DNA of 64,000 nt from Gnetum montanum (Eukaryota; Streptophyta; Gnetopsida; Gnetales; Gnetaceae), in contig MNCI01012737.1 of assembly GCA_015680685.1 (NCBI GenBank), positions 1 through 64,000 on the forward strand, read 5' to 3'. The first letter of the stretch is position 1; each line of letters opens with the position of its first letter. Both the position numbers and the translations under genes were made by a program. Below, piece by piece: positions 11,804 to 23,569 of the stretch. The notes beneath the pieces were generated by a model. That model ran no database searches. It saw only the letters and a list, made by a program, of their open reading frames with translations, and had not been told where the DNA came from.

Positions 11804-12617
11804 TGATGAGTGGCAAGGTACCCCTACACTCAACCATACAAATATGAGCATTTCAGGCACGATCCAGTCAAAATCCATAGACGGGCTAGTTGTGGTATCT
11901 AGACAGTTATTGTTAGGTCACAGTTCGTTGTCTTCCCATTTGTACTAGCATTAATTTTGTCATGTATGGTTTAGTACAGAGTGAGGTGTATGATGTGTTT
12001 CTATACTAATGCTACTCCTAGAGACAATGGAAAATAATATTAACTAAGCTAAGAGAGAAAGGGTGAGGGAGAATCTAACTAGCCTAAGTGTGATGAGCAT
12101 CCATTCCTTGATTATTTGTACACATCTTGGACTTCGTGCATGACTACCACTGGGATTACCAAGCACAGATCCTAGGTACACTACTGGGTTGCCATGTAGT
12201 CACACTTAAATGCTCGTAATCAATTCATACTCATTTCACATTTAACAAGAGTTTAAGGGTGAGAGATATTAACTAAGAAAGAAGTAAATAATAATTAATT
12301 AATTAATTAATTAAACTAAGTGAATGCTACAATGATGAAGTAATCTCGATCTTTATTGTCGATCATGTGCACGTCCAAGTACGTCACCCTCGAATAAAGG
12401 ATGTTGTACAATTACATTCACCACACTACGGGCATACATTGGGAGGAAAAAGGTTGAGAGAAAGAACTACTAAAAAACTTACAATAAAACCCAAGAACTG
12501 AAAAAAACTCCTATCAGAACTATCTACCTCTTATTTATAGATGAGGAGACAGGCTGTGATATCGTGTATGCGATATCGTGTATGCGATATCGCAGTTGAC
12601 TAAATGAAAACTCATCA
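11804..12617 (-). repeat. A1 5' LTR
   Basis: 814 bp, from TGATGAGTGG to AACTCATCA, paired with 3980-4777. It has a TATA-like TTATTTATAG at about 12531-12540, followed by three GATATCGTGTATGC-type copies up to about 12595. A TTAA-type microsatellite (ATTAATTAATTAATTAATTAA) near 12294-12315 is shorter in the other LTR. Confidence 0.92.
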
Positions 12618-12718
12618 ATAGGTATGCTTCATTTAATTTTTGTTGTTTTATGTTTTAATGTTCATGGATACTTTATGGATTCATGTGTTAACTAGTTTTT
12701 TATGTGCAATGATTGTAG

Positions 12719-14238
12719 ACAAATGTCAAGCTATGGTAGCCTAAGCTGCCGCAGAGGTAGAACAAAGGCATGTGAAAGAGGTACTCCTAAAGCGACTTGA
12801 GGTTGAAGGGTTTGTCAATGTAGATAGAAATGATCTAGATGCCTTGTTTAGTGAGGTGGTACCAAGTACATCCTTCATAATCATCCTAGAGAAGGAAAAG
12901 AAGGAGGAGCCAAGTATGCCCTTACGTTAATATTTTTGTTATATCTTATAGTTTAATTTTTGTTTTCATCCTAACCATTCAATGAATATAATACTTATAA
13001 TAGTTCCTGAGCCACCAGTGCAAACACATGTCCCTAATTTTTATATGAAATCATGGGTGGAGACTCTAGATAATATGGAATTCATGCATGGGATGACTAA
13101 GGACATCATTGACCAATTGCAATCGATTGCTCCCAACATAGGTAAGGATTGTGTTTTATGTGCCTTCATTGCTTGTCTATGCTATAGGTTATGCTTATGT
13201 CATGGCTATTTTAGGTTAAACATTATGTTTATGATTATATTTCATGCTTTGTGTAGTGCTTTCTATGGAGTGGAACCCTAGTAGAGACATGGAGGTTGAC
13301 TCTTTACCTAAGCTTTCCTCCGATGTATCAAGTGTACCCTTGAAGTTGTACAAGATTGCTACTAATCTAGCAATGTTGTGTGCAAAAACTTCATGGGAGC
13401 TAGAGAGGTCCAACAAATCCCTATGGGAGAAAGTTCTAACATTAAGAAAGAAGACTCAATGGTAAGAGGAAATCATTAGAGATATTTGAGATTGCAAGGC
13501 CTTTTTGGAGGCCCAAGCGACTAACTTAGGGAAGTTATGGACTAGGGAGATCACATGGACCTACTATTGGCACATCATTTAGGACAAAGTAGTAGTCCTA
13601 TGGGAGATGGTAGAACAACGTATGTAGATGGAACTCATCTCCTATAAGGTTGAGGACCAAAAAGATCACTGTGCTTGGGTACTAGAGTGGGGTAGGCAAC
13701 AAAATATCCACAAGAGATAGTATAAGATGGATTGTGGGTCCTACCTTAAGTGGCTCAAGGAGGAGTCAATTGAACAATGCAAGAAAGAGTTGTTCATCCA
13801 AGGAATCTAGGTGAATAGTGCTTATCAACTTTTTGAAAGTACTTTCATGGTGAAGAAATCCTCTACTACTTGGATTACCACTACTATAGGAAAGACCTCT
13901 ATGGCTACTATTACCCAAGAGCCTCCTACTTGGACTACTATACATAGGATCGACATCCTCTCTAGCATTGATCTTGGAGATGTTGATTGGGTCAACATGA
14001 TGAAGGATCAGATCCTCCATCATTTATAGAAATTTCTTCCACATCTACCCTCAAAAGTAATGGAGCCAGAATGTTCATAGGTTTGATATTTTATGTTTTA
14101 GTTTTTCTTAAGTCGTGGTTTTGGCTATGGGTTACTAACGGGCTATATGTTATTGCACTTCAAACCTCAAGAGACATTGGTGGTTCTAGTTGTAAGGGTG
14201 GGAATGATCCACCACTTCCTCCTCTAGATGTCATTTAG
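12719..14238 (+). pseudogene. B1 antisense ORF (aORF), exons 4-7, decayed
   Basis: Continuation of the aORF after A1. Exon 4 is 12719-12913, after GATTGTAG and before GTATGC. Exon 5 is 13004-13141, before GTAAGG. Exon 6 is 13257-14056. Exon 7 is about 14172-14238, ending in TAG. Exon 4 is acidic and Glu-rich with NVDRNDLDALFSE (NVDMDDLDVLFSE in B2). Exon 5 ends FMHGMTKDIIDQLQSIAPNIG, aligning with C's FVLGIIDEVVDRIQQAHPEIG up to the same splice donor. Exon 6 begins with a coiled-coil-like stretch and ends LGDVDWVNMMKDQILHHL, against LGLDGTDWASVPEEEILRRL in C. There are few stops after exon 4, so this half is better preserved than exons 1-3. Function unknown. Confidence 0.7.
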
Positions 14239-14239
14239 T

Positions 14240-14590
14240 AGCCTTCATCAACTTAGCTTATTTGACTATATGTTTTTATTTTCATGTTGATGACTTTGAT
14301 TAGCCAAGACTATGTTATAAATGATTATTATTATTATTATTGACATTTTTCCCACACAGTGTGGCCATGGCCATGTATGTTATGGATACTCTCACTTTAA
14401 ATTTAAATTTTGATTATATTTTTGGCTATATATATCTATAGTTTTAGTAGACAACGTAAACATTGTGACTATTGACAATGGTTATGTTAACATATTAGCT
14501 ATAACATTAAATGGCTAATCAATTTGATAATAAGCTTAAAAAAAGGAATTATAATAATAAACAAGATGTTTGCTAGTTTTACACCATCAT
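14240..14590. other. Noncoding stretch downstream of the B1 aORF
   Basis: AT-rich, with an ATTATTATTATTATTG run near 14325 and a gap-free transition into the hairpin spacer. It is the counterpart of 59385-59810 in C and 39493-39850 in B2, and would be the 3' untranslated region of the aORF. No gene seen. Confidence 0.5.
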
Positions 14591-14990
14591 GGGCACAAGT
14601 TATATTATGTTGCCAATTTAAGGCCATAGCATGCCTTGATGTGTGATTGTGGCTACATTGCCAGTTTAAGGCCATGGTGAGCCATATTGCCAGTTTAAAG
14701 TCTTAGTGAACTATGATGTTAGTTTAAGGTCATAGTAAACTATTATGTCAATTCAAGGTCATAGAAAATATTTGTGCAAGTTTAAGGTCATAGCGAATTG
14801 TGATGTCAGTTTAAGACCATAGTGGACCATGTTGTGTGATTATCTTTACTAGTTTAAGATCATGATGGGCCATGTTGTATTGTTTTAATAGTTTAAGATC
14901 ATTGCAGGCCATTTTGCATTGTTTTGATAGAAATTTCCAATTTAAGGCAATGGTAGATCATAATTTTGCTAGTTTAAGGCCATAGAAGGC
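14590..14990. repeat. Hairpin spacer array of B1 (AGTTTA-type units)
   Basis: About ten to twelve units of 35-45 bp, each with AGTTTAAG or a close variant followed by a short inverted repeat. Examples are GGCCATAGCATGCC, GGCCATGGTGAGCC and GACCATAGTGGACC. The same array type lies at the equivalent aORF-protease junction in B2 and C, and at two more junctions in C. Confidence 0.8.
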
Positions 14991-15189
14991 CATTTTTTTT
15001 TGGCAATTTTATGTTTTAAGGCTTTTTTGATGTTTATAATATAAGTAAAAGTAAAGAAAAATAAAGGTTGTAATAAGTAACAATAAAAATGAAAGTAGAA
15101 ACTTAGGCTATATGCATAAAGAGTAAAACAAAGTGCATAAAAAGGTATAACAAATTAAGAAATAAAGGTTAGGCCATGTAGCTATTGAT

Positions 15190-16140
15190 GTATCTAGTTA
15201 TAGAGGCATGGGGATGAAAAGGTTAAGGTGAACATCACTTATGTAGATTCTTCCTAATCTTTGCATGATTAGGGAATGAGTAAGATCTACTCTACACAAG
15301 CTTATATTCACCATCCCCTTCATTGATGATGTTAAAAGGGAGTTCATCCCATAATACATCTCGTTGCTTATTGTTATCATCATTAGCCTTCTTGGGTTGT
15401 AGCTATCTTTTTGATGCTTGGTTTTCATGGCTAGGAGCTTCTTCTTGAAACTTCACTTGAGATCCCTACTCTATCTTTATGTTGTTAATAGCCAAGGGAA
15501 CTATGTTATCACCATGAATGATGATTTCACCTCCCTCATAAGGAAAGTGAATTTTTTGATGGATGGGTTATGACACAGCTTGTAATTGAGCCAACCATGG
15601 GCTTTATAGGATGAGGTTGAACCTTGGTTTCTCCTCCACCATCAAGAAATTGACAATTGTGTGTAATTACTCTTCTATCATAAAGGCTAAATAGATAGAC
15701 CCCTTGACAACAACCCTTGATCCATTGAAGAACTTAAGAGCTACAATGGTTGTAGATTGTATTTACTCAGTTACACCCAAGAATTCAACAATGGTGCATG
15801 GGATGACACTACTTATGGCCCTATCATCAACATGCATCCAATGTACTTTAAATTATCCTACGTGTATAGTTATGAATATAGAAACCCTAATTACTTTTCC
15901 ATTTTTAGGATTAATCTTAATTTTGCTATCATGAAATACTAGTGGTGTTAACTTCTACTCCCTTGATGAGGAAGGCACCATCACTACATGGATGACTTCT
16001 TCATTAGCATGGATGTCCTCACTAATGGGAATAGAAGTCAACATTTTAACTAGCATCTCATGATGTATGGTAGAAGTCATGATTAGGTTAAAGTTGTATT
16101 CTTCTACTTGAGGAATTACCTGACTTGGTCTATCACATTA
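15190..16140 (-). pseudogene. B1 protease ORF (retropepsin)
   Basis: Minus-strand reading with several stops and frameshifts. Visible landmarks are HEMLVKMLTSIP, then an active-site-like VDD segment (VDDRA), then FNGSRVVVKGSIYL, PRFNLIL and PIHQKIHFPYEGGEIIIHGDN. The same string of motifs is found in C (60.1-60.94 kb) and B2 (40.5-41.1 kb). The protease would cleave Gag-Pol polyproteins in the particle. The active-site triplet and the ILGRPW motif are damaged here (VDDR; ILxSPW with a stop), so it is dead. Confidence 0.7.
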
Positions 16141-16299
16141 AGAAATTTTTTTTCATTAGTCTTGGGCTTGTCATCCTAATTGTACTTTACTTTCTCCATG
16201 CACACCAAAATGTAGACTTTAGATTTAGGTTGTGGTTTTTTGGGATTTTCCTTGTTGTTCTAGTTATGGAATTTGGTGTCCTCTTATGACTTGTTTGTT

Positions 16300-18840
16300 G
16301 AAGCAGGTTGAGCAAAGGAGTTCATGGCTATAGTCAAAAGGGAAGTGGAATTTGGTTGGCCCATTGCTTTTGTGCCTCTATCTGCTTGTCCCCATTGTTG
16401 TTGTGCATTTTCTTATGCTTCGTCCTTTTCTTGGTTGAGGTCTTTTACTTTTCAAACATCAATTTTGAGAAAGAGGCAATAACATTAGCCACCACACGAG
16501 GTTTTTGTATAGTTTTTTGAGTTATAGCTATTTTGGTTGTGTTAATCTAAGGCATCTTGATGACAACAGGATCTCTAAAAGGCATTTGTGATGTTACTCT
16601 TATGAAAAAGGGGAATCTTAAGCTAGTGGAGGCTAAAGAAAACCTTTCATTACAAGGGGGTACTCAAGTCACAAATGGTTCTCCTAGGGGTTTTTAATTA
16701 TCATTAATGTTAAATGTTGAAATGACATAAGAATTATCATTAGCATTCAATAGGTCCTTATAGACCTACATTGACTAATTTTATGATTGAACTAGGTTGG
16801 AAGCATATAAGAATAGCTCGCCTTTATCTATCATCCTTTACAGGCCATCCTTTAGTATGATGCAAAAGTCTATGTCATGACCAGGTAGTTGGTGATAATT
16901 CCAGAAGAAGTCTAACTTGAAGTACTTAGGTAGTTGAGGGTTATATTTCATTACTCTAGTGCGATCTTTGCCTATTTCAAGAGCCTATCATGCTTTTTTT
17001 TGTGAAGCTTAAAACATCCATTTATATTAAATATGTCCACTTTTCAAAAGTTGGTCTAACAACTTGAATGGATTTAAAGGTAAGGTAGTGTACTTGGACC
17101 TATACTTTTTTTTGAAGTTACGTCTATTTGTTGTTGATGTGGTGGCCCCAATGATTGATGATTGGTTATTGTGTTCATTAGTGCAGGCCTTAGGTGGATT
17201 GGCCCTTGGTCCTTAGTTTGTGATCTTTGTTTATTTGGTCACAGTTTCTATAGTCATATTGTTTTATTTATTTTTCTCTTTGTCTCTCCATGTATGTTGA
17301 TTTTTGTATGCTACATAGGCTAGATCATGGCTAGCCTCCATAGCATCCTCTATATTTTTAGTTTTAGAAAATGCTTGACTAAGTGACTATAAGTCAAGGT
17401 ATTAGAGTTTGGACTTGATAAATTCATTAAATACTCCCTTAAATATGGCTAAAAGGTGGGCTTCAATGATAGGCTATAGTATTTCATTCAATAATTCATT
17501 CCACCATTGAATGAATTTCTACATGGATTCTAATGTGCCTGCTTGACCTTCATGAGTTCGTAAAATGTTGTGTTAGGCTTCAAGTTATACTTGAAGTGGT
17601 TAAAAAATTGGGCTATCAAGTCCTCTAGAGAGGATATGGATCCCCTAGGTAATGCATAGTACCAATCAAGTGCTTTTTTAGTTAAGGACATAGGGAAAAT
17701 CCTCATGATGGTATGAGGCCATGTCTATAAGAGTAAGCTTTCAAATTGAAATGTAATAAGGTGAGCATTGGAATAAACTTCTTTGATATATTTGCTAAAC
17801 TAGAAAATATGGACACTAGGAGGAAGTATTAAGGATGGGACCTCAATATTGATGGGATCATCATGGTATAAGTCCATAATCTTGAAAGCTTATGAGGTAG
17901 AGGCTTTAGTCCTCTTCAACTCCTCCATTAGGTCCTAGATCATTTTAAAGGCTTTATCTAGGCCCTATGATAATCCTATTGGTTTTGGCATTTGCAAATA
18001 TGGTTTAGAATTTTTTATAAGGCTTGTGACCTAGCTATGGATTGTAGAATGGAAGGAAGAGGTTGTCTTATGGTTGTAGCATGTGGGCCAAATAAGGAAA
18101 ATGATGTTTGTGCTAGTACCTAAGGCACAAAAAGGATAAAGGATGTGTGTGATCCTTGAGTTGCTTGGGATTCCATTATGGACCTTGCATAGGTAGTTAA
18201 TGGATTTGTCATGGTAAAACCAATCATTGATGGTTGTAAAAATCAAGGCTATGTAGCAAAAAAATAGATTTGTCATAGGTTGTTGGCTATCGCATCAATT
18301 GAGTTTGATGTGTGGCTAGGACTGATGTGGAACTAGCTATGGTAGGTTAGAAGCAAATGAAAGATGGTGGCACTATGCCCTTGGAGAAAACAAAAGCGCT
18401 AAAGGCACTATCAACTTGGAAGATTTTTGTTGAAACAACCATCCTAGGATGTTTTTTAGCTCAAATTCCATCCTAAATTTATCCTCCTCCTCTTGTTGTT
18501 CTTCAGAGCTATGCTTGTCATCTTCCTCTTCCATCATAATCAATTGAGATAGGATTCTAGCATAGACATTAGTTAGAGGAATTTGGTCATGGGAAAGGGA
18601 CATACTCTTTCCCATTCTAATGTACAAGCTCAAAATTTATTTTTACCTCTGCTTCCTCATGTGGAATCATGAGGCTAGCCTACATTTTGGTCCAAATGTA
18701 GTTATAGTAGTCCTCATTTATGGAGGTAAAGTTGGAACTTTTCCCTCTAACCCTCAAAGATCACATACATTTGATGATGGTAGGATCTTTGAAGCCATAA
18801 ACCCTCATGGCTTATTGTAGGGTGAGGGGTAATTTGATGG
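16300..18840 (-). pseudogene. B1 gag
   Basis: The central piece around 17.7-17.5 kb reads FPMSLTKKALDWYYALPRGS followed by ISSLEDLIAQFFNHFKYNLK, a clear Retrotrans_gag core (a hydrophobic and Trp motif, then a Leu-rich helix). Nearer the C-terminus, at about 16.9 kb, NYHQLPGHDIDFC resembles the YCxYHxxxGHDTxxC zinc-knuckle region of Tat-type gag, followed by LKDGL and MIDKGEL. A Lys-rich linker (about 16.4 kb) leads toward the protease. The N-terminal part near 18.6 kb is open for 86 residues and includes HDQIPLTNVYARILSQ, matching B2's YDQIPLNDTYTHILS. Many TAG stops make it nonfunctional. Confidence 0.7.
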
Positions 18841-18972
18841 ATTTTTAGAAAGACATGGCTATAGTATTGATAATGGTTTAAATCAAGCTATAAATGATAA
18901 AATAGAAGTAAATTCCAAAAAATGAGATTCCAAAACTTTTAAAGAAAGAAAAAACAGCCAACAATGAAGTAG

Positions 18973-20612
18973 TTACTATAATTAGTAAGTGAAGAGATTA
19001 GCGGGAGTGTGAGATGATGGGAATCTCACACCTTCTAGTCCAACGTTGATGGGGGGGAAAGGCTAAAAATTATACATGCAACAAATGGCTTAAAACATGT
19101 TATAAATAAAAATAATAGAGGTGGATCCCAACTAGTCGAATTCAAAAATGATCCAAGGTACTAAAACTAGAGCACTTACTAAAATTAGTAAGTGGGAGGG
19201 GGGTGTGGTAACAGGGTTTNTTTCCCTTTTACCAAAAATGAAAAGCTATAAAATTTGGTGTTAAGATTCACCCATGCTAGTCTCCCAATTGCCTCTACAC
19301 TAGGCATGGTAGGGGGAAAAGGGAGGATGAGAGGATGTGAATCTTACATCTTCTAACTCAAGGTTGATAAGGGAAAGGCTAAAAACCAAAGTGGAAGGTA
19401 TGGGTTTTCCCATTAAAACTTGTTTTTGGTAGGTTGCCAATTTTCTCAGCTTAAAAATATGAATAGGCTATAAAAGGAAAAAAAAATAGAACAAAATTTC
19501 AAATAGTGAAATTAAAAAATGTAGCACTTACTATAACTAATAAGTGGGAGTAAGGTGATACATTTCTTTAACAAAAATGAAAAGATGAAAAATCTGATGT
19601 TAAACACCCTCTACATTGACCTCCTAGCTACCTCTACGTTGGGTATGGCAAGGTGGGAAAAGAAAGTAAGTGAGATGGAAAATTCCACACTATCCTATTT
19701 CAATGTTGGATAGGGGGGAAGGGGAAATTTTGAGAGCAAAAATAGAAACCTAATAGTTTTCAAAAATGATTTTGACAAGATACCAACTTTTACCAACACT
19801 AGTTTTTTGAAAGTATGTTTTTTTGGTGTGGAAACCAACACTAGTTTTGTAGCAAAAATTGTGGTAGCAAAAAAATAAAAAATAAATGATTATTAGGGCT
19901 TCCACACTAGTTTTATTTTGAAAATCCACAATACGTGCTATGAAATTTTAGCACCCAAACCACCTGCAACTTCCACACTGAGGTTTCTATTATAGGGGAT
20001 GTAAGGATAGTGTTGGATTTCCAAGGTCATTGCTACAAAAATGCAAATTTACTACTAGGAACCAACATTCATAATATGGCTAATAGATTTTTGCATAAAA
20101 ATTAAGTAGAGGCCCTCGTTTTTGCACCAAGAAAACTATTGCAACTGAAAAAAATCAATCATTAAAAATACTAATGGATCTAGTGCATATCAATTCTCAA
20201 GTAAGATCCACAATTGTTCATGGATCTAGTGTATTTTTACAAGTGAATTCTATACTAGGTTCAAGAGAATACAATTGTGACAACTTGTAAAAATACTTAA
20301 GTTCTTGAGAATGCCCAAGTGTGAAACCATGAACAAATCACTCAATTGTGTAAAAATTGTGTAACCAATATAAATATTATAGGATTGCAAAATTTCTTTA
20401 TATGCCAAAAGTTACTAAACCTATAAATGGTGTTTGAGGCTAGTTTTTATAGGTCTTAGGCCATGAATGATGTTGCAAATTGGATATAATTTGGGTACAT
20501 AATGGCTAAAAATATCTACCTCATGGAGGTGAGATGGATGCCCAAATTTTGAGGGTTACCATATATAGTAAGTGCCTTCCCCCATGACCATTCCATTTAC
20601 TATAAATAGTAA
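18973..20612. repeat. Recurring ACTTACTA/TAGTAAGT palindromes and diverged subrepeats
   Basis: Short perfect or near-perfect palindromes recur at 18973-18988, 19174-19193 (ACTTACTA, four-base loop, TAGTAAGT), 19526-19545 and 20597-20612. The same palindrome is at 43881-43900 in B2. Around the first three, a longer diverged unit recurs, including CTCACACCTTCTA-like strings and a GTTGATAGGGGGAAAGGC-like string. This is the leftmost part of the B LTR-like block. Confidence 0.65.
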
Positions 20613-20875
20613 TCGGAGTAGACATTCTATGCTAACGATAAATCTTCAATGTTGAGCCTTCTACCATTCTTGTTGAAGTGGCTTGTTAATGTTGGAGTTC
20701 ATGGAGTGATGAAATTTGGCTTTTGTGGCATTCACATTGGGGTATTTAGTTTCTACATTTGGGAGAAAAGTTTCCAAGCTAAGGGGAAAACCCCCTTCCC
20801 CTCCTCACCCACCCACCCGCCCACTCCTCCATGCTAGGGGTAGGTAAGATTTACCTCCTTGTAAGTTTTTCTAGT

Positions 20876-20942
20876 NNNNNNNNNNNNNNNNNNNNNNNNN
20901 NNNNNNNNNNNNNNNNNNNNNNNNNNNNNNNNNNNNNNNNNN
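20876..20942. other. Run of 67 undetermined bases
   Basis: Assembly gap or masked bases, preceded by a C-rich CCCACCCACCCGCCCAC tract at about 20805-20823. Single undetermined bases also occur at 19220 and 61998. Confidence 0.95.
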
Positions 20943-21269
20943 CCCCCAAGCCCAAATATAGACACTATATGATTTCTTTTACTTGGGGAATGAGGGTTTG
21001 ACTACTTATGAGGAATTTTTTAGCCCCAAAAGTATGGAATATGTGAGATTGTCCTCCATGGGTGACAATCTTCACATTTACAATGAAGCTTTACCTTGGG
21101 TTTCATGGGGTGAAATCTACATGATGGGAATTGGCTATAACATAAAAAATTTTTTAATGTTTTAAGAGGACCATGGTTTTATGATACAAGGATCATGGGA
21201 AATTTTGGACATCAATAAAGGCTATTTCTAGGTTTTTTGGTTTGAGAAAATAAATTTTTTTAGTGCTTC

Positions 21270-23565
21270 CACACTAGACCCATGCTAGCCAATGTGGAAG
21301 GGATGATCCTCAACATGGATGAAACAGTCAAACAATTTTCTAGGCTTGATCTCATTAGTTTTTGACTTTAGATGACTTAGATGTTAGCATAGTTAATTGG
21401 GGAAGGCAATGGACTAGCTTTGAGCATTAGTTTTAACCACTAAAGAACTCCTTTGGAGCCTACAAGTACCTTCCACACTAGCCAGCATGAAGACAAATGA
21501 AAATATGTTGCATGACACTTTGAGGGTCAAAATTAGGTTTTGAGGCATTCCCATGGTAGCATTGCCCTAGATCTACCAAATTTGATCACTTTGAAGGTCA
21601 AAAAAGGTCAAAAATAAGATCTTAAAGTCACACTCCCTAGCTCCATGCTACCTAGTGTGGATGGGAGGGGGCTCAGCATAGAGGATCTAAATTTGGACCA
21701 AAATAAGCTCAAACAGGGTTAGATGGGCATTTGGAACCACGATCTAGTAGTTTTGCATCCCCTAGCTACTTTCTAAGGCCGTTGGGGTAGGATTTTAACT
21801 GTTAATACAAGTTTAGAGTAATCTCCATGCTAGATCCCAAGCTACCCAGCATGGAGTAGAGGATGTGCCCTTGGCTTTTAGTCTCAAGATGATCTAGGGA
21901 GCAAACCAAAAAATTTTCTAGGCTCATAGGCCTATAGAATATGATTTTCCAAATTTTTGGTTGATTTTGGTTATGTTTGGAGGCTGTTTAGAACCATGCA
22001 AGGTTCTACCCCCTTGATCCAAACTAGGGATGGTTACTCCACCATGGAGGATGGGCATTGATGGATTTAAGGGGTAAAAATGAGGTCAAATAAGTGAAAT
22101 ATTAAGGTTTTGAGGTCCTAGGCTTTGTTGGTGTAAGTTTTTAATATCCTAGGATGTCAATATATTGTTGAAGGGGGAAAGGTCACTCCTTCACAATGGC
22201 TCCATACTAGCTTGTGTGAAAGAGGGGGTGCCCAACATGGATAGACCATAAATTTTAGATCTAGACTAGTTTTGACCATAATTGATCATGCATGTCAACT
22301 CCCAGGGTTTTTGGTGTCAATGGTTAGGGTTTTAAGTAAAAATTTAGTAGTTTCTAGGATCTTTGAGTGGTTTTAAAGGTTATCCCCTTGGATCCATGTT
22401 GAATCCACATTGGCTAGTTTGGATCGAGTGTGGAGGATAAAAACTGGTGAGCTTTTAATAGTTTTTGATAAGTTTTGATCTTGCATTTATGTTCCTATTG
22501 TTGCTAGTGTTAATATTTGGAGTCCATGATAAAAATCGAGTAGTTTTCAAGGTTTTTTGGTGGTTTTATAAGTCATCCCTCTAGTTTCACACTAGCTCCA
22601 TGCTAGCTAGTGTGGATCTAGCATGGAGGATAAAAGGGGATCAATTTTTGGCTATTTTCTATTGATTTTGGTCATGCATGCACACCTATAGGGTTGTTGG
22701 AACTAATGGTTAGGGCTTAGGACCAAAATTGGATAATTTTAAGGGTTTTGACCTTACCCACCTAGTTTCATACTAGATCCATGCTGGTTATCATGGACCT
22801 AGCATGGAGGACCTATGTGGATTGATTTTTTGCTAACTTGGATTGAATTCACAAGGTATGGTGACTTCTAGAGGTGTTAACAGGGTTTTAGGAAAAGAAA
22901 AGGGTAACGTGACATTATTTTGATGTATTTGGGATCCCTCATGAACCTTCCTAGCTATATACATGCTAGCTCCATGTTGGCCAGGATGGAAGAAGAGGAT
23001 ATTCAATTTGGAAGTTAGGAAAAGATGGAAATGGAGTATTTCTATCAAGTTTTAGCTATTAGAGCCTCTGAGGAGATGGCGTTGTGAACTAAAATCAGTT
23101 TTAAGGATAATCTTGGGATTTTGGACTATCCCCCACTCCATCCATGCTAGCTCCATATTGGCCAATGTGAATAGGATCTCCAACCAATGTGGATAAACTT
23201 TGATTCAAGTTTTGGATCACTTTCAACAAGATTCAATAGGGTTTTGAAGTTGCTGGGGTTATAGGGTTTAAATGCTCAAGATTTGGCATCAAAATTCATT
23301 AGTTTGGAGGCTTCTAGGTGTCCATGCATTCATCCTCCCTTTCCTCCACACTAGGCAAGGTGGCCCTAGCATAGATAGGTGGGGGATGCTAGCTTTTTGC
23401 AACCTTTATTTAGTTTTTTGGTATCTGAAGGCTCTGGTAAGCTCTCATAGGATCTATAGATTACTAGGGTAGGTTATTTGGCTATTTTTGGCTATGAACT
23501 GGGTTTCAATGCATATCTCTAAGGCATCCATGCTAGCTTCACAATGGGTAGCATGAAGGGAGGGT
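21270..23565. repeat. Decayed tandem array, about 13 units of about 185 bp
   Basis: A recognisable core recurs with starts near 21271, 21471, 21632, 21821, 22010, 22185, 22381, 22575, 22755, 22935, 23130, 23325 and 23521. The core resembles CCATGCTAGCTCCATG, then TGGCCAGTGTGG and CTAGCATGGAGGA. Spacings are 161-200 bp, mean about 187. Within a unit CACACTAG pairs with CTAGTGTG, and CCATGCTAG pairs with CTAGCATGG, giving two interleaved inverted repeats (clearest at 22588-22630). Between cores the text also repeats (TTTTGATCAT..., GGTTTTAGG...). Units are strongly diverged, so the array is old. Confidence 0.8.
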
Positions 23566-23569
23566 TCAC

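Larger units (their letters stand above)
3980..12617 (-). mobile_element. Element A1: pol-less Athila-like LTR retrotransposon
   Basis: The element is bounded by two LTRs (3980-4777 and 11804-12617) that start TGATGA and end CTCATCA. The flanks read ATAGT (3975-3979) and ATAGG (12618-12622), a 5-bp target duplication with one mismatch. The primer-binding site abuts the right LTR and a G-rich tract abuts the left LTR, so the element is transcribed leftward. It holds gag, a long noncoding stretch and ORFX, but no RT, RNase H or integrase. It was therefore probably mobilised by an autonomous relative such as D, with which it shares gag and LTR similarity (inference). The LTRs differ at roughly one base in eight over the part I aligned by eye, so the insertion is old. 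Confidence 0.9.
1022..18850 (-). mobile_element. Element B1: Tat-like Ty3/gypsy relic with antisense aORF, split by A1
   Basis: Minus-strand order from the right is gag (about 18.84-16.3 kb), protease (about 16.14-15.19 kb), a hairpin spacer (14.99-14.59 kb) and the plus-strand aORF (1.98-3.97 kb plus 12.72-14.24 kb). The same order, with recognisable similarity throughout, is seen in B2 (24.6-43.9 kb) and in the PR-aORF part of C. Element A1 interrupts it at 3980-12617. No RT, RNase H or integrase sequence is seen between aORF and the left boundary. Left continuation is hidden by element F. The right limit is set where gag sequence ends and LTR-like sequence begins, and is approximate. Confidence 0.7.

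Noticed and set aside
14590-14990. CRISPR-like regular repeat array
   Set aside because: Units are diverged, have no unique spacers, and the sequence is clearly plant retrotransposon.
20800-20830. Telomere-like or G-quadruplex C-rich run
   Set aside because: Short, irregular CCCACC run next to an assembly gap; no telomere repeat unit.
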